A stretch of DNA of 63,048 nucleotides from a virus: positions 1 to 63,048 of IMG/VR virus record IMGVR_UViG_3300032322_002946. One strand, 5' to 3'. This document shows, piece by piece, positions 59,391-63,048 of the stretch (position 1 is its first letter; every line of letters starts with the position of its first letter). The notes under the pieces were generated by a model, which was not told the origin of the DNA, searched no databases, and saw nothing but the letters and a program-made list of their open reading frames with translations. Position numbers and translations under genes: made by a program.

Positions 59391-60740
59391 ATGTCTATGA
59401 TGAAAGAAACTTCAATTACAAACTTCCTATCAAAAGAGTATAAAGAATTCGCTATGTATTCAATTGAAGGTAGAGCTATACCTTCTGTTATTGATGGATT
59501 CAAACCTACTCAAAGAAAAATAATTCACATATCTGGTCAAATTTGGAAATCAGGAAACGAAAAAACAAAAAAGGTATTCCAGTTAGCCGGTGTTGTTGCT
59601 GACCAGGCTTACTATCACCACGGAAACGCATCACTTGAAAATGCCATCATCACAATGGCTCAGAAATTTAAGAATAACGCGCCTCTTTTAGAAGAGGAGG
59701 GTCAGTTTGGTTCAATCAGAAGTCCTCAGGCTGGCGCACCTAGATATATTGGAACTAAACTAAACGAGAACTTTAAGTTACTTTATAAAGACTCAGAACT
59801 TTTAGAATTCAAAGAAGAAGAAGGTGAGCAAATAGAGCCTAGATTTTTTCTACCTATAATTCCAACCGTGTTAATTAATGGATCATCCGGTATAGCTGTT
59901 GGATTTGCTTCAAATATTCTAAATAGAGATGTTAAAAGTATTATTGAGTGTTGTCAGAAGATTTTGACTGGTAAAAAAATATCTGAAGTAAAACCATCTC
60001 TTTATGGATTTACAGGTGAGTATATTCAAGATTTAGAAAATAATAAAAAGTGGTTTATCCGTGGTAGATTTACCAGAACAAACACAAGTACGATAAAAAT
60101 ATCTGAATTACCACCATCATTAACATACGAAAAATATGAAGAAATTCTTGATAAGTTAGTAGATGATAAACTTATAGTTTCATATGATGACAATTGTAAA
60201 GACAATATTGATTATACAATTAAATTTACAAGAGCAGATTTAGAAAAGTTAGATGATGATAAATTACTAAAATTATTAAAACTCGAAGAGACATCAACTG
60301 AAATATATTCTACTCTCGATGAGTTTGGAAAATTGAAGATATTTGAATCTACATCTGAAATTATAGAATACTTTGTCAATTTCAGATTGACATATTATCA
60401 CAAAAGAAAACAATTTTTACTTGATAAGTTAAACAGAGAATTAAAAATCTTATCTAACAAAGGTAGATTTATTAAAGCAATTATTGATGGTAAATTAAAA
60501 GTCAATAATGTTGCTAAAGCTCAAATAATTGAAGGAATAGAAGCTATGGGACTAGATAAGATTGATGATTCATATGATTACTTATTAAGAATGCCTATTT
60601 ACTCATTAACTAAAGAAATGTATGATAAATTAAAAGAAGACTTTAAGTTAAAGAAAGAAGAAATTGTGAAGTTAGAAGCAACTGATCCTAAGGATATGTA
60701 CTTAGATGATTTAAACGAACTGAAAAAGAAATTTAAGTAA
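59391..60740 (+). CDS. 52: Topoisomerase II medium subunit (gp52-like, GyrA-type)
   Basis: The 449-residue protein is counted from the ATG at 59391; a TTG at 59373 is a less likely start. It has SIEGRAIPSVIDGFKPTQRK, FQLAGVVADQAYYHHGNASL and GAPRYIGTKL, whose Tyr (in PRYIG) is the catalytic residue for DNA cleavage. A long coiled segment follows. It pairs with the gp39-like protein at 53936, which is on the opposite strand. Confidence 0.92.
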   Translation: MSMMKETSITNFLSKEYKEFAMYSIEGRAIPSVIDGFKPTQRKIIHISGQIWKSGNEKTKKVFQLAGVVADQAYYHHGNASLENAIITMAQKFKNNAPLLEEEGQFGSIRSPQAGAPRYIGTKLNENFKLLYKDSELLEFKEEEGEQIEPRFFLPIIPTVLINGSSGIAVGFASNILNRDVKSIIECCQKILTGKKISEVKPSLYGFTGEYIQDLENNKKWFIRGRFTRTNTSTIKISELPPSLTYEKYEEILDKLVDDKLIVSYDDNCKDNIDYTIKFTRADLEKLDDDKLLKLLKLEETSTEIYSTLDEFGKLKIFESTSEIIEYFVNFRLTYYHKRKQFLLDKLNRELKILSNKGRFIKAIIDGKLKVNNVAKAQIIEGIEAMGLDKIDDSYDYLLRMPIYSLTKEMYDKLKEDFKLKKEEIVKLEATDPKDMYLDDLNELKKKFK

Positions 60741-60759
60741 ACAACTTAATTTCTTTTTC
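60722..60759 (+). terminator. Rho-independent terminator overlapping the gp52 stop
   Basis: GAAAAAGAAATTTAAGT, loop ACA, ACTTAATTTCTTTTTC forms a long stem through the stop codon of the gp52-like gene. Confidence 0.7.
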
Positions 60760-60763
60760 ATTA

Positions 60764-61450
60764 TTAATTTATTTTATAAATGTAGTATTTATGAATACCT
60801 ACATAGTCTTCTGTTTCCAATATATTGGTGAATGAGTCCTTAATCATATTCCTGTATAAATTTATCTTTTTCTTATTTTCAGTATCTCCAACTGATAACA
60901 ATTCACCTTTTATTTGATTTTCATAAAAGTCTAATAGTATCCAAGATATCTTTCTAAAAATAGGAAATAAATCATTTAATTTGGTCTCTTCACCAATTAT
61001 ATCTTCCAATATTTTAAACTCGCTGTTTGTTAGATTGCCTTTTTTTAAGAATTCTATAAGGTTATATTCATAATCATTCCATTGATTTCTAGTTGTAAAT
61101 ATAACATTGAATGTTTCTCTATTATTTATAGGAAAATAGACAAGAGATATAATATACGGAATACTATTCGAGAAAAATGATACAATATAATCAGACTTAC
61201 CTTTAATGAGAAAAGATGGTTGTTTTATAAAACTGTAGTCTACTTTTTCTGGTGTAATCTTAATTTCGTTTATAAACTTACCAAATTTTAATATCGCAGG
61301 TAATGATGTTCCGTTTTTGTTATACATACCTGAATGATAAATATCTTCACCAAAATGTTCCTTTAACATTTTATCTGTATATCCACTTCTTTTAAGCTTT
61401 CTATATTCTATGAACTTTTCCTTAGTCCATCTTTCATTATAATCATTCAT
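60764..61450 (-). CDS. Hypothetical protein
   Basis: This 228-residue protein begins with a basic region that looks like a helix-turn-helix (FIEYRKLKRSGYTDKMLKEH), then beta-rich segments and two long helices. No family recognised. Upstream, minus-strand TTTAATATATATAAAA at about 61592-61606 could be its promoter, 140 bases before the ATG, so it would have a long leader. Confidence 0.55.
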   Translation of the reverse strand: MNDYNERWTKEKFIEYRKLKRSGYTDKMLKEHFGEDIYHSGMYNKNGTSLPAILKFGKFINEIKITPEKVDYSFIKQPSFLIKGKSDYIVSFFSNSIPYIISLVYFPINNRETFNVIFTTRNQWNDYEYNLIEFLKKGNLTNSEFKILEDIIGEETKLNDLFPIFRKISWILLDFYENQIKGELLSVGDTENKKKINLYRNMIKDSFTNILETEDYVGIHKYYIYKIN

Positions 61451-61627
61451 TATCTTTATTCATCTTTATATTTGAAAATACCATTTATGTTTGAAACTTT
61501 ACCAATCACACCAAATTATATCAATTTGATGATTATTTTATTTTCTATAGATAATTTTTAAAAATTTATATAATCAATCCTGAACTTTTATTTTATATAT
61601 ATTAAATAGCCTTTTGTAAACTTTTAT

Positions 61628-61635
61628 TATATTTG
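61628..61635 (+). promoter_or_regulatory. TAnnTTTG box
   Basis: TATATTTG lies 17 bases before the ATG of the tiny gene at 61653. Confidence 0.5.
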
Positions 61636-61652
61636 TAAGATATAATTTAGTA

Positions 61653-61751
61653 ATGGAGAAAATGAAAAGATATGAGGATTTCAAGAATGAAAGTAATGAA
61701 ACTGATTACCTCACTAAAGAAGAACTTGAAAGAGTAAGATGGACTAAATAA
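61653..61751 (+). CDS. Tiny leader-like protein (32 residues)
   Basis: The frame starts MEKMKRYEDFKNESNETDYL and ends EELERVRWTK. It resembles the shared leader (M-K-R-Y-x-x-F-x-N-E-S), but the site is K-N-E, not (I/L)-x-E. It has its own TAnnTTTG box. It may be a cut-down member of the leader-bearing set or chance. Confidence 0.45.
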   Translation: MEKMKRYEDFKNESNETDYLTKEELERVRWTK

Positions 61752-61800
61752 TTGTTGACGAAGAACTTTATAATAAATTATCTAATTAATATTTTTTTAC

Positions 61801-61808
61801 TATATTTG
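61801..61808 (+). promoter_or_regulatory. TAnnTTTG box
   Basis: TATATTTG lies 12 bases before the first ATG (61821) of the RlaP-like gene. Confidence 0.55.
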
Positions 61809-61820
61809 TAAAATATTCAA

Positions 61821-62921
61821 ATGATAATAATGAGACAAGAACTATTTAATCTTATTGAAGGTAAATCTCCTGGATCAAGACCACTATATCTTGTTATCCG
61901 TGGTTCTCATGCATATGGAACTAATGTCCCAACTTCAGATATTGACTATGCTGGTGTTTTTATTCAATCACTTAGTGACATTTTAGGAAATTCTTACAAA
62001 GAACAAATCAATGATGATAATAATGATATTGTGATCTATGAAATTCGAAGATTTTTAGAACTATTACAAAGTAATAATCCAACCGTATTAGAACTCTTAA
62101 ATACCCCAGAAGATTGTGTTATTTATAAACATCCTATCTTTGATGAAGTTCTAAATAACAGAGATAAATTCATAACTAAAATCTGTGCTAAGTCTTTTGG
62201 TGGTTATGCTAAACAACAAATCTCAAAAGCAAAAGGCCAAGATAAAAAACAAAACTGGGAAAAGGATAGAGTTAGTAGAAAAACCCCAATCGATTTTTGT
62301 TATATTCACAAAGGTGAGTACTCTTACAACTTAAAAGAGTATTTAGAAAAACATAATATACCTCAACAACTTTGTGGTTTGTCAAAATCTCCTCATGGTA
62401 AAGATATCTATGCTCTTTTCTTTAGTGAAGAGTTTGTAAAATTTAAAGGTATTGAGTTTGAAAATTCTAACGATATTCGACTTAGTTCTATTCCAAAAGA
62501 TTTACCTGAGAGTTGTTTTATAGGTCATATCTCTTATAATAAAGATGGTTATTCACAACATTGTAAAGACTATTTATCTTATCAAACTTGGTTACAAGAA
62601 AGAAATGAGTCTCGTTGGGTTGATGTAAAATCTCACGGTCAAAAGATTGATGGTAAAAATATGATGCATTGTGTTAGATTAATGCAGATGGCTCGTGAAA
62701 TTGCCGAAGGTAAAGGAATTAATGTTCGTAGATTAAATGCTGATGAATTAATTTCAATCAGAAAAGGTGAAGTTGATTTACAAACTTTAATTAATAATGT
62801 TGAGTCAGAAATTGTAGAAATCGATAATCTATTCGATGCTTCTAACTTACCAGACAAAGTTGAACCTAACTTAATAAATGAGATTCTAATTTTTATCAGA
62901 AAAAATATTTATAATATATAA
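61821..62921 (+). CDS. RlaP-like nucleotidyltransferase
   Basis: This 366-residue protein has the polymerase-beta-type signature GSHAYGTNVPTSDIDYAG near residues 28-45, with Asp40 and Asp42 as metal ligands. The remainder is like RlaP/COG3541 nucleotidyltransferases, which are often found with RNA repair genes. It may add nucleotides to RNA ends. The first ATG is at 61821; the next in frame at 61830 is also possible. It is far from RNA ligase. Confidence 0.75.
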   Translation: MIIMRQELFNLIEGKSPGSRPLYLVIRGSHAYGTNVPTSDIDYAGVFIQSLSDILGNSYKEQINDDNNDIVIYEIRRFLELLQSNNPTVLELLNTPEDCVIYKHPIFDEVLNNRDKFITKICAKSFGGYAKQQISKAKGQDKKQNWEKDRVSRKTPIDFCYIHKGEYSYNLKEYLEKHNIPQQLCGLSKSPHGKDIYALFFSEEFVKFKGIEFENSNDIRLSSIPKDLPESCFIGHISYNKDGYSQHCKDYLSYQTWLQERNESRWVDVKSHGQKIDGKNMMHCVRLMQMAREIAEGKGINVRRLNADELISIRKGEVDLQTLINNVESEIVEIDNLFDASNLPDKVEPNLINEILIFIRKNIYNI

Positions 62922-62924
62922 TTT

Positions 62925-63048
62925 ATGAGTTTTGATATAATATTAATAATAGTTTCATCTGTATTTCTAGGAATCTCAATAAATAGATGGTGGTCTTCTT
63001 TAATTGATACCAGAAACAAAAAGAAAAAAATTAATAATAAAAATAAAA
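62925..63048 (+). CDS. Small membrane protein, truncated by the window end
   Basis: The frame begins MSFDIILIIVSSVFLGISIN with one N-terminal hydrophobic helix, then RWWSSLIDTRNKKKKIN and lysines. It starts 3 bases after the RlaP-like gene, so it is likely co-transcribed. No stop is seen before the right edge. A one-pass membrane protein of unknown role. Confidence 0.5.
   Translation, partial: MSFDIILIIVSSVFLGISINRWWSSLIDTRNKKKKINNKNK

Larger units (their letters stand above)
61451..61820. other. Gene-poor stretch holding one tiny gene
   Basis: The first 200 bases hold no convincing reading frame, only AT-rich sequence and a minus-strand TTTAATATATA near 61600. A tiny gene sits at 61653-61751. 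Two TAnnTTTG boxes lie at 61628 and 61801. Confidence 0.5.

Noticed and set aside
15262-61751. Shared leader as a secretion signal peptide
   Set aside because: It is charged and short with no hydrophobic core, and several carriers are enzymes expected in the cytoplasm.
1-63048. tRNA, rRNA and CRISPR arrays
   Set aside because: No cloverleaf, ribosomal RNA-like stretch or regularly spaced direct repeats was seen by eye; a dedicated scan would be needed to exclude tRNAs.

Overview
This window looks like part of the genome of a large T4-like (contractile-tailed) phage infecting a Bacteroidota host. The phage assignment rests on T4-type genes: a gp32-like ssDNA-binding protein, a two-subunit type II topoisomerase (gp39/gp52-like), an RNase H/FEN nuclease, NrdB, T4 RNA ligase 1, a probable gp62-like clamp-loader subunit, a tail-tube-like protein and an amidase endolysin. 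The host assignment rests on Bacteroidota-type promoter boxes (TAnnTTTG) in front of many plus-strand genes, the lack of Shine-Dalgarno sequences and very low GC. No tRNA, rRNA or CRISPR array was recognised.

Layout. (1) 1-9771, plus strand: a tightly packed cassette of sugar/glycan genes with five SAM methyltransferases, about five glycosyltransferases, a RmlD-like reductase and a second reductase/epimerase-like protein. A graveyard of three degraded paralogous fragments lies at 3464-3817. (2) 9786-15114, minus: virion-type proteins and gp32. (3) 15262-20268, minus: two operons of small proteins sharing one N-terminal motif. (4) 20315-25659: NrdB, an HNH endonuclease, an IMPDH/GMP-reductase-like enzyme and a virion protein. 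(5) 25726-29514: DnaJ, GrpE and a DUF707-like glycosyltransferase. (6) 30161-38776: more motif-bearing proteins on both strands, a ppGpp-hydrolase-like HD protein, a nucleotidyltransferase and RNA ligase. (7) 38906-50982: DnaK, endolysin, UV endonuclease, a DUF2589 pair, thioesterase, DOT1-like methyltransferase, dCMP deaminase, NusG, clamp-loader-like protein and RNase H. (8) 51012-63048: a large putative nuclease with the motif, topoisomerase subunits, two membrane proteins with the motif, a metallophosphoesterase and a RlaP-like nucleotidyltransferase.

The strongest unexplained signal is a shared N-terminal peptide, roughly M-K/R-x-L-K-x-Y/F-x-L/I-F-E followed by S, T, N or A, on about 24 otherwise unrelated proteins. 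It resembles the capsid-targeting sequence of T4 internal proteins, which the prohead protease cuts after (I/L)-x-E; 19 of the 24 carry an exact (I/L)-x-E. I infer that these proteins are packaged in the head, trimmed and ejected with the DNA. The predicted cargo includes RNA ligase, a 2H phosphoesterase, a zinc peptidase, a cysteine-protease-like protein, a pterin dehydratase, a putative PD-(D/E)xK nuclease and two membrane proteins.

Two promoter classes are visible. TAnnTTTG boxes precede plus-strand early or metabolic genes. A TTTAATATATA box precedes minus-strand late genes and most motif-bearing genes. Both often end only 4-7 nt before the start codon, which suggests leaderless or nearly leaderless mRNAs.
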